A stretch of DNA of 64,000 nucleotides from NCBI RefSeq assembly GCF_964204645.1, contig NC_134028.1, positions 15,801,263-15,865,262 of the forward strand, in the 5' to 3' direction. Shown in pieces: positions 34,803 to 45,316 of the stretch. The stretch comes from Tubulanus polymorphus (taxonomy: Eukaryota > Nemertea > Palaeonemertea > Tubulaniformes > Tubulanidae). The notes under the pieces were generated by a model. It worked only from the letters and a program-made list of their open reading frames with translations, had not been told where the DNA came from and ran no database searches. The stretch's first letter is position 1. Each line of letters opens with the position of its first letter. The position numbers were made by a program, and so were the translations under genes.

Positions 34803-35083
34803 TTTCATATTGTGAAAAAAATATTTTTTGGAAAATATGAAATAGTTTCCAATGCTGCGCCTACTTGTACCCTACGAAATTTTGGATGTAAACCATAAGC
34901 AAATGTTTATCTTTGGTGTTATTTGACTACAAAATAATTCTTTAAGAAAGATAAAATACAATATAAACTTCTAGAACTTTGAAGTCATGAATTAAAAAGA
35001 TCTTTCAAGCAATGCCCTTTACTCCAAACAACCTCTAGCTTTCAAGGTAAACCACACTTTGCCCATGGGCAATTTATTTATTA
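34803..35083 (+). mobile_element. R3 fragment (right end)
   Basis: TTTCATATTGTGAAAAAAAT to GGGCAATTTATTT followed by ATTATTATCG. Only the right 280 bp of the family. Confidence 0.8.
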
Positions 35084-35978
35084 TTATCGTGGTTGCTATG
35101 GTAATTTGCTTAGTGATTTCCTAGCAACTGATTACAGTGTTGTAGGGATTTTGTGTAATTCTGATTTAGAATAGATCACTGTTAAATCATGTCTATGTCT
35201 CTGGAACAAAAAGCTTAGATGGTATGCTGGTTTTAGGAAACCAAAATTTTTGTTAGTCTGAACCATAGATTTTTAGCCCACTTGGTACTTTAGTCCCAGC
35301 GGGCTATTGCGTTCACTTTTCGTCTGTCGTTCGTCCGTCGTAGCGTCGGAATCCAGTTATTTTGGGAAGTTTTGAAAACACTTCAATGTAATGTCTTGAT
35401 ATTTGGGTTACGCATGTATCTACCCTAGAGACATCTTCAGCTCAAAAACTGGCCCTGTCAGAATCAAGATGGCTGACTGGCAGCCATTGTTGTTCGGCCA
35501 AATCAGCACTTTTTACAAATTTTTGAACTTTTTGAGGAAAATTTTGAAGACAATTTGATCGATTACCTTGATCTTTCGTTTATATTTGAATCCCCCAAGG
35601 GCCCATCAGCATAAGAAAAATTAGGTTGACCGGACTCAAGATGGCTGTCCTATGACCTTTTTAGTGTCCAAAATTGACATTCAGAGTTCCCGAATTAGAG
35701 ACCTGTAGCTTCCTACTGGTTTGCCATTTCTCATTGCAATTTGTGATGGGTATTCTTCGGAAAGGGATGTTTTATACCTGGGAGAGGCATTTTTGATCAA
35801 CCAATTAGGATGCAATTGGCTTCCATCTCGGTGTCATCAGTACTCATTCGTAGGTGGGAAAAAGTTTTTCCACATTATATTGATACGTAAGCATATTGTG
35901 CTACCACAATCGATTTGAAAGTTGTAGCTCATAACGTGTTCTATGATTTTGGGGTTGAGTTTCAAGGTCATTGGTTTT

Positions 35979-37039
35979 CATGGGCTTGCATGCTTGCAAG
36001 CCCATATTGCTATCACACGGATTGATAACTTGCTCGGGGAGTCGATAACTTTCGTTAGAAACTTTCTTGGGCTCTGATATTTACACACAATTAATGCAGT
36101 AATAAAATCTAGGTTCCTTTCGTATATTGGCCATATCGGTTGTCGTTTTCATTGTTTTATGATTTTGTTTAATCGTTTTTGTTATTTCAGCAGCACATAC
36201 CAACCTTGGTTGTGTGTGCGTGATCAGTCTTGAAAGTGGTATTCGATGCGTGGCATAGTGCTGCCGACAATTCAATTCATTCTTTATTGACACAATTAAA
36301 ATTTCACAATAAAACATTTACTTTCACGTTTTTGAAAAATTCTTTTAATTTTCTTTTACTTTCATTAGGTGCTTGCGTTAGCGGCCATTTGTAAAATCTC
36401 TGTATGAACATCTATATTTTTTCAGTTAAAATATGTAAAACTTAAAAACCGCTATTCTGTAAAATAAATTCTGAATTGAATTGAAGACTGGTTCCCTGGC
36501 TCCAAAGAGCCAGGGGGCGGTAGTCTATGGTGGCCATAGACTTTATCGGATGATCGTAGTGGATTGTCATTTGAAGGAAATGCAACTTATTCTTGCTTAA
36601 CGTCATTATTATTTTAAAAAGAAAAATCGTGGCTCCTATCTATTTTCGTGTTCGCTTCTCTTCACCTGAAGTCACTCGAGTTAGTCACGTTTTTTCTTTC
36701 AGTTGTATATGTCTCTATGCAAAATCATTTCAACACAATCCGATAAGTAATCTAGCAGTTATCAACATGATGATAGATTCCGTTAAGACACTACAATATT
36801 TAAATAACAACTACCCAAGAGCTTGCACTAACTTGGTCCACGTCTACAATAAAATCATTCCGATTCCCAGTCCCTGTGTGTAACATTTCATGTAGTGATG
36901 TAAGACAACACCGATCTCTTAGCTCTTTTAAAAGTAATCAGTTCAAAGTTCGATTAATTCTACTACAGAAATACAAAACCACCAAGCCAGCTTTCAGTAC
37001 AACCATGTCAGCAAGCCCATTTTTAGAATTTCTTTCTTG
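35979..37039 (+). mobile_element. R5: second HINE-like family, nested in H4
   Basis: Starts CATGGGCTTGCATGCTTGCA and ends TCAGCAAGCCCATTTTTAGA...TTTCTTG. ATGGGCTTGC and GCAAGCCCAT form subterminal inverted repeats. Inserted between T residues of the H4 core, without duplication. The first 26 bp form a hairpin with 11-bp arms. The interior holds an inverted pair of LINE-like tails (36270, 36465) and two tight hairpins at 36492-36541. Confidence 0.7.
36492..36541. repeat. Two adjacent short perfect hairpins
   Basis: CCCTGGCTC-CAAA-GAGCCAGGG, then after about 9 bp GTCTATGG-TGG-CCATAGAC. Stems of 9 and 8 bp with 3-4 base loops. Confidence 0.85.
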
Positions 37040-37576
37040 TTGTATATGGCCACCAGGGGGCGTTGAATAATACAATGACTTAGTATTTCTTAATTATATT
37101 TGTACCTGTGCATATTTTGTTACAACAATATATTGCAAAGTTGTAGCTCATGACATCGTCTATGATTGTGGTGAGTTTTAAGGACATTGGTTATTCTCTA
37201 TGGTCACCAGGGGGCGTTGAATAGTCAAATAACTTAATGGCATATTTTGTTACCACAATCAATTGCAAAGTTGTAGTTCATGACATGTTCTATGATTGTG
37301 GTGAGTCTCAGGGTCATTGGGTTTTGCATATGGTCACCAGGAGGCGTTGAAAAGTAGAATAACTTAGTATTTCCGTATTAAATTGTTAACTAGGCATATT
37401 TTGTTATCACAATCAATTACAAAATCGTAGCTGCTAACATATTCTATGATTGTGGTGAGTTTCAAGGTCATTGGTTTTTGTATATGGTCACCAGGTGGCG
37501 TTGAATATTGAAATGGTAAGATTGTTGAGCATTTGAAACCACTTCCCAAGTGGGCATGGTGTCCCTGGACCCCTAG

Positions 37577-38570
37577 TTGGGTTAAGAATCCCCATTTGAT
37601 TGCAGAGAAGCCACTTAATCAATGTCATCAAGTGAGCTGTCTGTTGTCTATGAGGTGTGATCTTTGGATTTGCCATACTGTAGGTCATCCAATAGGCCTA
37701 TAATCGGGCCATACTTTTTTGACAAAAATTGAAATGCTGAATATGAATGGAGCTGGTTATCATAAGATGCTGATTCAGTACTCCAGTACAAAACTTCATT
37801 GATGCCTAAGGCGCTTTTTTCTAATAACTTGGATTTTGGGAGGAAATCTTCGGTGGGGTAAAGGGAAATATAAAAAAAAAACTTTTTTCTTTGTTCTAAG
37901 GTAGTGTACACTTTTATGTGGGTGGAAGAAAAAAAAAAGAAGACTTTTCTCTTTTTTAACTTATTTCTTTAGGCAGAATTCAAAGGAATCCACAAAAATT
38001 GAATAATGACATTTTTCAGTTGAGAATCTAAGAATCCAAAGTGATTGAGCTGTTTTATGAATCGCTTGGATTTCAGATCGATCGTCGAGAATCCAGTCAT
38101 CTAAGAATTCCAGTTCCATCTCAAGTATATAGGATAGCTAACGGCTTTCTATTAATCTACAGAGTCAAGTAAAACCTGTAATTAAATGGAGATGTATCGC
38201 AACTGCTCTGTGTCAGACTTTTACCGACTGGAACTTACGCCATTTCACTAGACAGTTTATAAATCCACAAAGAATAGAATTAAATTGACACACTGATGAG
38301 ATTTCAAGCTTCACATGTATTTTAGTTGCGTTTTCTATTTGTAACAAGTCTTTAAATAACAATACATAATTGACAAACAGGCCATGTTTCAGTGTCAAGC
38401 ACACAACGGCACGATTTAATTGTTGTGGGCCTGTTGAGGGCTCGAGTCCTGGCACAGTCTGCCTAACCGAACGAGCGTGTTTTTGCAAGATGCTTGCAAT
38501 TTGGTAAAAATTTTTTCACCCTGGGATAGAAAATACTCGCAAAGAAACGCATTAGAAAATGAGATAGAAA
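37577..38570. other. Unassigned sequence inside the mariner span
   Basis: No repeat partner found. A GGCTCGAGTCC phrase at 38437 resembles a tRNA B box, but no tRNA fold follows. Confidence 0.4.
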
Positions 38571-38739
38571 TTTGTGTTCTTTATTTTTCTTATTTCCCCT
38601 TTTGTTAGGGCGGGTAGTGGATATGAAAATTAAAAAAAATTTTTTTTATTCAAGAAAACCGGGAATTCTTGGCGGCGGATCCGAAATCAAAGTAATTAGA
38701 AAAAATGCACCTAAAAGAGGAATTCTCAATCCAGTGTGG

Positions 38740-39012
38740 TTCCTAAAGGATGGTGCGCAATGTCTTTCAGCCCGCAAAATAATTTATGTTCTGCATAGGC
38801 ATTTCGGTGACTGAATCTCAGTGCTCCAAGCTGTAAACGACTGGGCCCCATACTAACCTGACCTAAATCCACTGGATTTTTACTTGTGGGGCTAGCTGAA
38901 GGACACAGTGTACCAAAACAAACCAGAAACTATTGATGATTTCGAGAAAAACATTTGCAATAACATAGATGATTGTCAATGTACTGAGAAATTTCAACAA
39001 TAGACTGAATCA
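38740..39012 (+). pseudogene. Mariner transposase, C-terminal part
   Basis: PVWFLKDGAQCLSARKII (catalytic Asp context DGA..H/S), a PDLNPLDFYLWG box with the third Asp, then LKDTVYQNKPETIDDFEKNI. Stops and a frameshift separate these blocks. This is the mariner/IS630 DDD signature. Located between the TA-flanked inverted ends. Confidence 0.88.
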
Positions 39013-39118
39013 TATGATAAAATTGAAAGGTTTTCCCATCTAGTTATTATTAAAGAGTTTTAGTCCGTTAATGGAGCGGGGAACTATCGATGGTAGAACC
39101 TTAAAAAAAAAGTAAATA

Positions 39119-39566
39119 AAAATATAGTTTTGACGAGAAGAGTTGTTTATTTGAAGACGTCCTGAGTCAGAATGCTTGAGTACAAATATCATAATGAATA
39201 AAATAGGTAATACGCGATAATAATAATATTATTGCAATTATAATTGAATGATAAAGAGAGAGATATGAGTGAGATTTGGATACAAATGATATCTGAACCA
39301 AATATATATGGTTTCAACTAATATTAAACTATAAATCTTATTCATTTGATTTTGGATATATGCATATGTAAATATATATTACTATATAGGTAAATGTATA
39401 TGTAGTAATTCTAATTAGCAAACATTAAGGTAATCGCCAAGATCCTTAATTATTAGGCCTAAGTATAAAATTGCGAGACAGTTAAACTAACCTTAAAAAG
39501 ATGAGTAAACACAAATATAGTTTTGACGAGAAGAGTTGTTTATTTGAAGATGTCCTGAGCCAGAAT
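39119..39566. repeat. 55-bp direct repeat spaced 394 bp apart
   Basis: AATATAGTTTTGACGAGAAG...TTTATTTGAAGA-GTCCTGAG occurs at 39119-39172 and 39513-39566 with three differences. The 340 bp between are AT-rich. Could be a local duplication, or the edges of an inserted unit. Confidence 0.85.
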
Positions 39567-40131
39567 GATTGAACTTTCTTCTCAGGACACTCAGCTGGCC
39601 CATCCCCGAGGGTTGGGTCAACAAACGAACAAAACTTGCTGATTGGTCAGAACTAAGTTCAACTTCTCAAAAGAATAGATTGATCTGTTTATTATACATA
39701 GTAACTGTCTAGGCAGAAACAGTTTGAGAGTGCTCAACAGGTGCAAACAATGTTGGCTGACCTGTGAGACATATACAATTAATTGAATACTAATTAAAAG
39801 GGAACTGGAGACAGGCAGTTCTTTATGTATAGTAATTAATTGGACACCCTGTATTACATATTATTACGTGCTTAAGCATCATTTGTTGAAAGAGAATCAA
39901 TCTTCTGAATAACATCATCAGCTTTTGTGAAGTAATTAATAGCCAATTGACCCAATCCCCATGCAGTCCCTTAACTATAGTAAGGTTACCCCTGGGCAGA
40001 CTAATCATTTTTGAATACCAAAGATCAGGGTCACTGGGGGTCATTCCCTACTGGCTACTGCCAGGGACATAGATACATAGTATCAAATTGCCTTGTTGTG
40101 GTTGACATTTTCTGCTTTTTATTTATTTCAG

Positions 40132-40190
40132 TCCTCTAAAGCTAGAAAGGAGACACCTACAAGACGTGTACCATCAAAGCGAACACCATC
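40132..40190 (+). CDS. EXOC7: EXOC7 exon C
   Basis: Acceptor TTTATTTCAG, donor CATC|GTGAGT. Codes SSKARKETPTRRVPSKRTP, aligned with the vertebrate KRKDTPTKKPVKRPGTI. Enters on a codon boundary and leaves after two bases. This basic linker is the part of EXOC7 that is alternatively spliced in vertebrates. At 59 bp, skipping it alone would shift the frame. Confidence 0.93.
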
Positions 40191-40612
40191 GTGAGTTTTT
40201 CAAAATTTGTGGTTGATTTATGGTTTTCCCTTTGTTAGTGATAGTGGAGTTGGCATTAAGCCAATTATATATGATTGCGGTACATTTCTAATGCGGCCTT
40301 TTGGAGAGGAGAGGAAAATAGTAACGAGTATAGCTGCAAAGCACAATAACGGGTTTTTCCCTTGCTGGTTGAGATGTCTTAATATGAAGCGTACATAGAT
40401 TTTAATGAAATCAGTCTCATCAGTTTGTGACATGGCTATTTTAAAGGAGCGCCACTTAGGGGCTTATACATTACCTGGGCATGTACTACATGTACTACTA
40501 CGTACAAAGTATCGATGTTCCAAGCAGGGTGAAAGTAGTTTTGAGGATAACGAAGATCATGTTATCGTTGGCCTATGTGACTGACCTTGCTTGAGCGTTT
40601 GCTGCCGGCGCG

Positions 40613-41098
40613 TTAAGAATAAAGTATTATATAACTAATTGTTAATGACAAACAACAAATAAACCTTTGAGAAAAGGTACCTAGTGTCTGACATTCTACT
40701 GAAAAATTCCGGATTGATTCACCGCATAGTTTTTTCATAGTTAGCATTTTAGTATATGAATCAATTAAGATGATTGACAGACGCGGGTGCGGTTGTATCA
40801 GCTGTTGAAGAGGTTCGATGTGAACAATAATTTTAAACACGTGTGCGATGAAAATGGGGACATCAAACCAAGAAGCGCTGAATTTTTTAATTACATGTGA
40901 TTTCAATAGGCATCTGTGCTGGTTTTTCAAAAAGTCTAATCTTAATTGACTCCTATTGCATAGGCCTAAGCCAGGACCTCTTGAATTGAATTGAATTCGA
41001 CACAGTAATTCGCCTGTAATTTGCGATGGAACTTTTTGAAAATTAGCTTGAAGATTGAGTCTGGCGAGATATACACCTCTATTGTAAAAAAATGTCAT
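40613..41098 (-). CDS. Unrecognised 161-codon ORF
   Basis: Open reading frame starting MTFFYNRGVYLARLN. No domain recognised. It contains a LFKNQ-like hydrophilic middle and a CCLSLTISYIILYS hydrophobic end. Intronic and antisense to EXOC7, with no splice signals or promoter that I can point to. It may be chance or a repeat remnant. Confidence 0.2.
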   Translation of the reverse strand: MTFFYNRGVYLARLNLQANFQKVPSQITGELLCRIQFNSRGPGLGLCNRSQLRLDFLKNQHRCLLKSHVIKKFSASWFDVPIFIAHVFKIIVHIEPLQQLIQPHPRLSIILIDSYTKMLTMKKLCGESIRNFSVECQTLGTFSQRFICCLSLTISYIILYS

Positions 41099-41127
41099 TG
41101 GTGATCAAATATGGCTGCCATTGGGGT

Positions 41128-41480
41128 GGCCATCTTGAATTTCTTGTTTGCCGATGCAGCCCGCAATTCTTGATGGATTTCCACAAAATTTGGTGTGAGG
41201 ATCAGGGTAGGTAAGCTGTCCATGCCTTTTGTATATGGAGGTCATCGGCTTTCAATTATGGCCGCCAGGTCAGCCATCTTGAATTTCTAGCACGAAACGG
41301 CCTGCAATTCTTGATGCATTTTCATGATACTAGGTGTAAGAATTTTGGTAGGTGAAATGTCTACCTCTTATTGAAAATTGAGTTCAAGTATGGCCACCAG
41401 GGTTGCCATCCATCTTGGATTTCATTTCAGCACGATGCCTAAACCAATTCTTGATGCATTTTTTCATGTAGTGTGATCTT
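41128..41480. repeat. Tandem array, unit about 141 bp
   Basis: Units at about 41128, 41270 and 41411 start GCCATCTTGAATTTC, followed by CAATTCTTGATGCATTTTC and AGGTAGGT. Ends near a GGCCCATGGGCCTCTTGTTT hairpin (41660), a terminus style seen in Helentron-like elements. Confidence 0.8.
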
Positions 41481-41679
41481 TGGGTCAGCTAAAATGAGCT
41501 TGTCTTTTCATGAAAGGATATATTAACAGAAAATGAACATTATCGGCACATAGCCTATACCATCTTAACTATTTTAAAACTTGTTACATCGCTACAATGT
41601 AAATCTTTCTGTTAAAGAATGCTGAATCATTCTACTTCTACTGTGTCATGAAGGTATAAGGCCCATGGGCCTCTTGTTT

Positions 41680-42227
41680 GTTCTCGCCACCAGGGGGATT
41701 TGAGTATTGAATTATATACAATTTGTCTATTTTTATTGTGAATGTGGATAGTTTGTAACCACCGTCAGTTGTAAAATTTTGGCCTTTGACATATTCTATG
41801 ATTGTGTGCAGTTTCAAGGTCATTGGTTTTGTATTTGGTCAGCAAGGGGCGTTAAACAGGTAAATAACTTAATATTTTCATATTGTTTTGGTACATTGGC
41901 ATATTCTGTTACCACATACAGTCATGAAGCTGTTGCTATTGACATGCTCTATGATTATGATGAGTTTCAAGGTAATTGAATTCAGTATATGGTTACCCTG
42001 GGGCATTGGAAATGCAAAATAACATGGCAATTCCTTATAGATTGGTACCTATGCACATTTTTTAATACAATCGATTACAGGATTGTAGCTCGTGACAAGC
42101 TCTATGGTCGTGTTGCTATTTCAAACTCATTCATTGATAAATCCGTCAATTCATAAGGGGGTTTTTATATTGAATTGTCTGATTGTGAAGCTTTCCACTG
42201 AGTCTGTATGGTCTACCTCGACCCTAG
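41680..42227 (+). mobile_element. HINE copy H5
   Basis: About four divergent core units (TCGCCACCAGGGGG, GGCATATTCTGTTACCACAT). Ends CTTTCCACTGAGT...CGACCCTAG with TTTT following. The terminal hairpin is eroded. Confidence 0.7.
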
Positions 42228-42896
42228 TTTTATTGTTACACCTCTCTTAGATGATCATACTACAAATAAGGTTTTTTTGGTTTCTTACAAAACACCATCT
42301 ACGCCAACTTTTCCCAAAACAACCAAATCAATAGTTGCACATTGGATGATATTTTATGATGTTATTCCTTATTAAACATACAAAACTTTGATAATAGTAT
42401 TGATGATGTCGTCAATCTGCAAAACTGAGTTTTTTACTGCAAGTGATCTCTCCATCCTTAAAAATCAACAAAATGACACTGATTGAATCAAACATGGGGC
42501 AAGGCTATTATATATTCTTATTTTCAAGAAAGAATGTTGCTATTTTAAGCAGGGTCACACTTACAATTGAGGCCTCAAAATTATGTTAAAACAGATAAGC
42601 CATCATTTCACCGCACACTAGTCGGTGCACATATTTATTTTCAATTCAAAGATCGCTGATAACAATCCCATAACCTGTGTATATACGTTATGATATTTAA
42701 TCATCTAAAAACCCTTCTGGGGTAGCAGTGAGCTAGGATGTAAAAGAAGTTCTGAAAAAAAACTGGCTTCACTCTTCCTTTCAATTTATCTTATCCCCCA
42801 AATTAGTTAAAGCTTTTCCGATGCCAAGTTCATTTTCTATGGTATAAGGCGTATGAGATAATGGAGCTTTTAATCACCTTTTCTTCTTTATTTTAG

Positions 42897-42955
42897 GAAT
42901 TACTTTGGAAGGATGTCGGGCACGCTCAAAGCTTCTATGCATTCACTTGATTCAA
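42897..42955 (+). CDS. EXOC7: EXOC7 exon D
   Basis: Acceptor CTTTATTTTAG, donor TCAA|GTTAGT. The codon split with exon C gives S, then NYFGRMSGTLKASMHSLDS. It leaves one base, which pairs with GT of exon E to give S. Sequence conservation with vertebrates is weak here, as in the linker generally. The call rests on clean phase 2-to-1 joining between two strongly supported exons. Confidence 0.85.
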
Positions 42956-43139
42956 GTTAGTACATGTTTATATTTTCATTGATAATGATGATAGATTGAT
43001 AACATCACATTGCAGGATCATCTGAATTGAGGATCATCTGAATTGAGGTGACAACTATAACTGGTTGGTTTCAACTGTATTCTATTAATATATTATTCTA
43101 CTTGAAACACCGACATATAATACAGAGAACTGAATAAAT

Positions 43140-43660
43140 TTAAGTTTTTGTTCCGTGCGCAGCAAAGCCGCGGGCGGGGGGCTTGGTATCCGCCTCCATC
43201 CGTGATAGTGTCTGTCCGTCCGTCTGCATCAGCTTGTGAACACGATTCAAGAAGAATTGTTGATCGTAGGACTCTGATGTTACACGGTATGATTACCCCT
43301 AGAGAGAGGATGTGCCCTATTGATTTTGGGGTCCAAAGGTCAAGGTCACTACTGGTCATTCATGTGAAACCTTGTGAACGGGATTCAAGAAGAACCATTG
43401 ATAGCAAGACCATGATATTACATATTATGATTACCCCTAGGGAGAGGATGTGCCCTATTGATTTTGAGGTCCATGAATCAAAGGTCAAGGTCACTACAGT
43501 CATTCATGTGAAACCTTGTGAACGCGATTCAAGAAGAACCGTTTATCTTGCGTATTATGATTACCCCTGGGGAGAGGATGTGCCCTATCAATTTGGGGTC
43601 CAAGGATCAAAGTTCAAGGTCACTACAGGTCATTCATGTGAAACGCTGTGCACGTGATTT
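43140..43660. repeat. Tandem array, unit about 127-149 bp
   Basis: Three-plus units: CTTGTGAACACGATTCAAGA, GATTACCCCTAG-GAGAGGAT, GTGCCCTATTGATTTTGGGG, AAAGGTCAAGGTCACTAC. A GC-rich head (GCCGCGGGCGGGGGGCTTGG) precedes it. Such GGTCAAGGTCAC arrays are common in mollusc genomes as HINE-type cores. Confidence 0.85.
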
Positions 43661-43693
43661 ATATGCCCTCTATATGCCCTCAATTTATGCACA

Positions 43694-43778
43694 AAAAAAA
43701 CGATTCTACCTACTTAAAGACTCAACCCAAAAATTTGAGTCGGTGTTACGGCAAACAGACAATTAATTTAGGATAGCC
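43694..43778. mobile_element. Truncated PIF/Harbinger-like MITE (right end)
   Basis: ACCTAC...GAGTCGGTGTTACGGCAAAC AGACAATT...GGATAGCC, followed by TTA. Matches the right end of the element at 61992-62552. Confidence 0.7.
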
Positions 43779-43929
43779 TTATGACTGTAAACAAAGCCTT
43801 GTTTGACCAGTTACTAGCTCAGCTATTTGTGAAAGTAGCTGAATACCTGTGGAGTCCTGAAAATTTGAATTATTGCCCAAGTTTGGTGGAGCAGTTTTAG
43901 ATTGTATTACATGTCTGATGTTCCCTTAC

Positions 43930-44045
43930 CACATAGCAAAACAGGAAGATGATAGATATTTTTCCAGTTTTCAGAGTCTCTGATTGAGACCACATAGCAA
44001 AACAGGAAGATGATAGATATATATCCTGTTTTCAGAGAAAAAGAA
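43930..44045. repeat. 55-bp tandem duplication
   Basis: CACATAGCAAAACAGGAAGA followed by TGATAGATAT and TTTTCAGAG occurs twice in a row. Confidence 0.85.
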
Positions 44046-44362
44046 TATAACTCACACAGCAGTCAGGTTTGCTTAAATCAACTGACCCGTGTTTGGCTGA
44101 CTTTGGAATGACTAAATTGCAAAAATTTGACATGGAAAATTCATTTGTTCATTACGCGACACATCATAGATATTTAGTTAATTTGCATCCAACAACCTTC
44201 TACATATCTGATATGACTTGTTTTGCCACTTTTAATGTCTAACAGCAACTGCATTCACTGTAATTCGTCATCAAAATTGCCCCTTACGGAATTCTTTTAG
44301 TAGAAAAATGTTTTGCTAGTCTATTACTTATAGCCCACTTCACCGTATTCACTGACCTACAG

Positions 44363-44695
44363 TGCTACTCACTTATATACGATTATCATGGCATATACAA
44401 CGGTAGCAACACTTACAATGGCAAGAGTTTATTTATTGAAATCACTCCTAAAACGATAAAATACCACATGAAATGTCTAGTGAAATGACTGGAAGTGGCG
44501 AGCGTTTGTCAGAGATGACGTCAGAAACAGGCACCTGCTAACATAAACAATAACAGTGAGCACCTGAAATTGCCGATTTAAAAGTGATATTTCTTAGTAA
44601 TGGCTGAACTAAATTCAAACCAGTTCCATATTTGATATTTGTGAATTTTGAAAATGAATTTTACACAATATTCTATTTTGATGGCATTTTCTCTT
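44363..44695 (+). repeat. Dispersed repeat R4, copy 2
   Basis: Homologous to 26380-26770 (AACAATAACAGTGAGCACCT, TAGTAATGGCTGAACTAAAT). No ends or coding potential recognised. Confidence 0.7.
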
Positions 44696-44858
44696 TAAAT
44701 GCCAAAAGTATGAACCCTGTTTTGGCCTTCAGTCAAAGTTGGTCAAGACCCTGCTGTTTTACTAGATGACCTGACGGCTAAAATGATTAATGAAAACACT
44801 GTTCTGATTTTGTCCACTAAGTATCATGGTCCATGCTCCTCTTATTTTGTCATTCCAG

Positions 44859-44971
44859 GTGGTATTAAGCGTACACCATCATTCAGTACCTCTGAAATTA
44901 AGGATGATGTCTTAGATGTTGAACTCGATGGATATCTAGTTGGCATATCTTCCCTTTTAAGACTGATTCAG
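44859..44971 (+). CDS. EXOC7: EXOC7 exon E
   Basis: Acceptor TTTGTCATTCCAG, donor TTCAG|GTAGAT. Codes GIKRTPSFSTSEIKDDVLD, then VELDGYLVGISSLLRLIQ. This matches RDDMLDVETDAYIHCVSAFVKLAQ in vertebrate EXOC7, the start of the conserved helical rod. Ends on a codon boundary and is followed in frame by exon F. Confidence 0.95.
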
Positions 44972-45316
44972 GTAGATACGTTTTAGAATTTTCTGCTCAT
45001 TCATTTAAATCCCTTTTGTTATATTCTTTATTATTAGGGTTTTTTTGACCAGATATCAGAAAGCCCTATTGTAAATCCTTGCCTATTATTTAAGACAAAA
45101 TCTTTAACACTATTCAGAAATGAATGATATATACAATTGAAACAATGTATAGTTCGTTTAACTTGACAAATGTAGCCGACATGCTAAAGAGTCCAGTGCC
45201 ATTTAACTGTGACCAGTTTCATTTAACTTTACCTAATCACAACAATCAGCTGTTGAAGAACCTAGCAAAAATTAGCTATGAGATGATTTTACAAGATATT
45301 TGCTTCAAGGTGTGTA

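Larger units (their letters stand above)
35275..37576 (+). mobile_element. HINE copy H4, both termini present
   Basis: 5' end AGCCCACTTGGTACTTTAGT and 3' end CCACTTCCCAAGTGGGCATG...GACCCCTAG. GCCCACTTGG and CCAAGTGGGC form the subterminal inverted repeat. Flanked by TTTT on the left and TT on the right, with no duplication. A unique head of about 600 bp leads into the tandem core, which an R5 element (35979-37039) interrupts. These traits are those of Helentron-associated elements. No Rep/helicase. Confidence 0.88.
33570..39851 (+). mobile_element. Mariner element expanded by nested insertions
   Basis: Ends CAGGGTGTCCCATTAATTAC and its inverse match over 41 bp with one mismatch (33570-33610, 39811-39851). 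TA flanks both sides (33568-33569, 39852-39853). A mariner transposase C-terminus lies in + orientation at 38740-39012. The 6.3-kb span includes R3 and R5 repeats and a full HINE; without them the element would be near the usual 1.3-2 kb plus unassigned sequence. Confidence 0.8.

Noticed and set aside
43148-43657. 169-codon ORF with repeated PxERMCPIDFG blocks
   Set aside because: Translation of the tandem array of about 145 bp; no start context or domain. Repeats of this array occur in non-coding elements.
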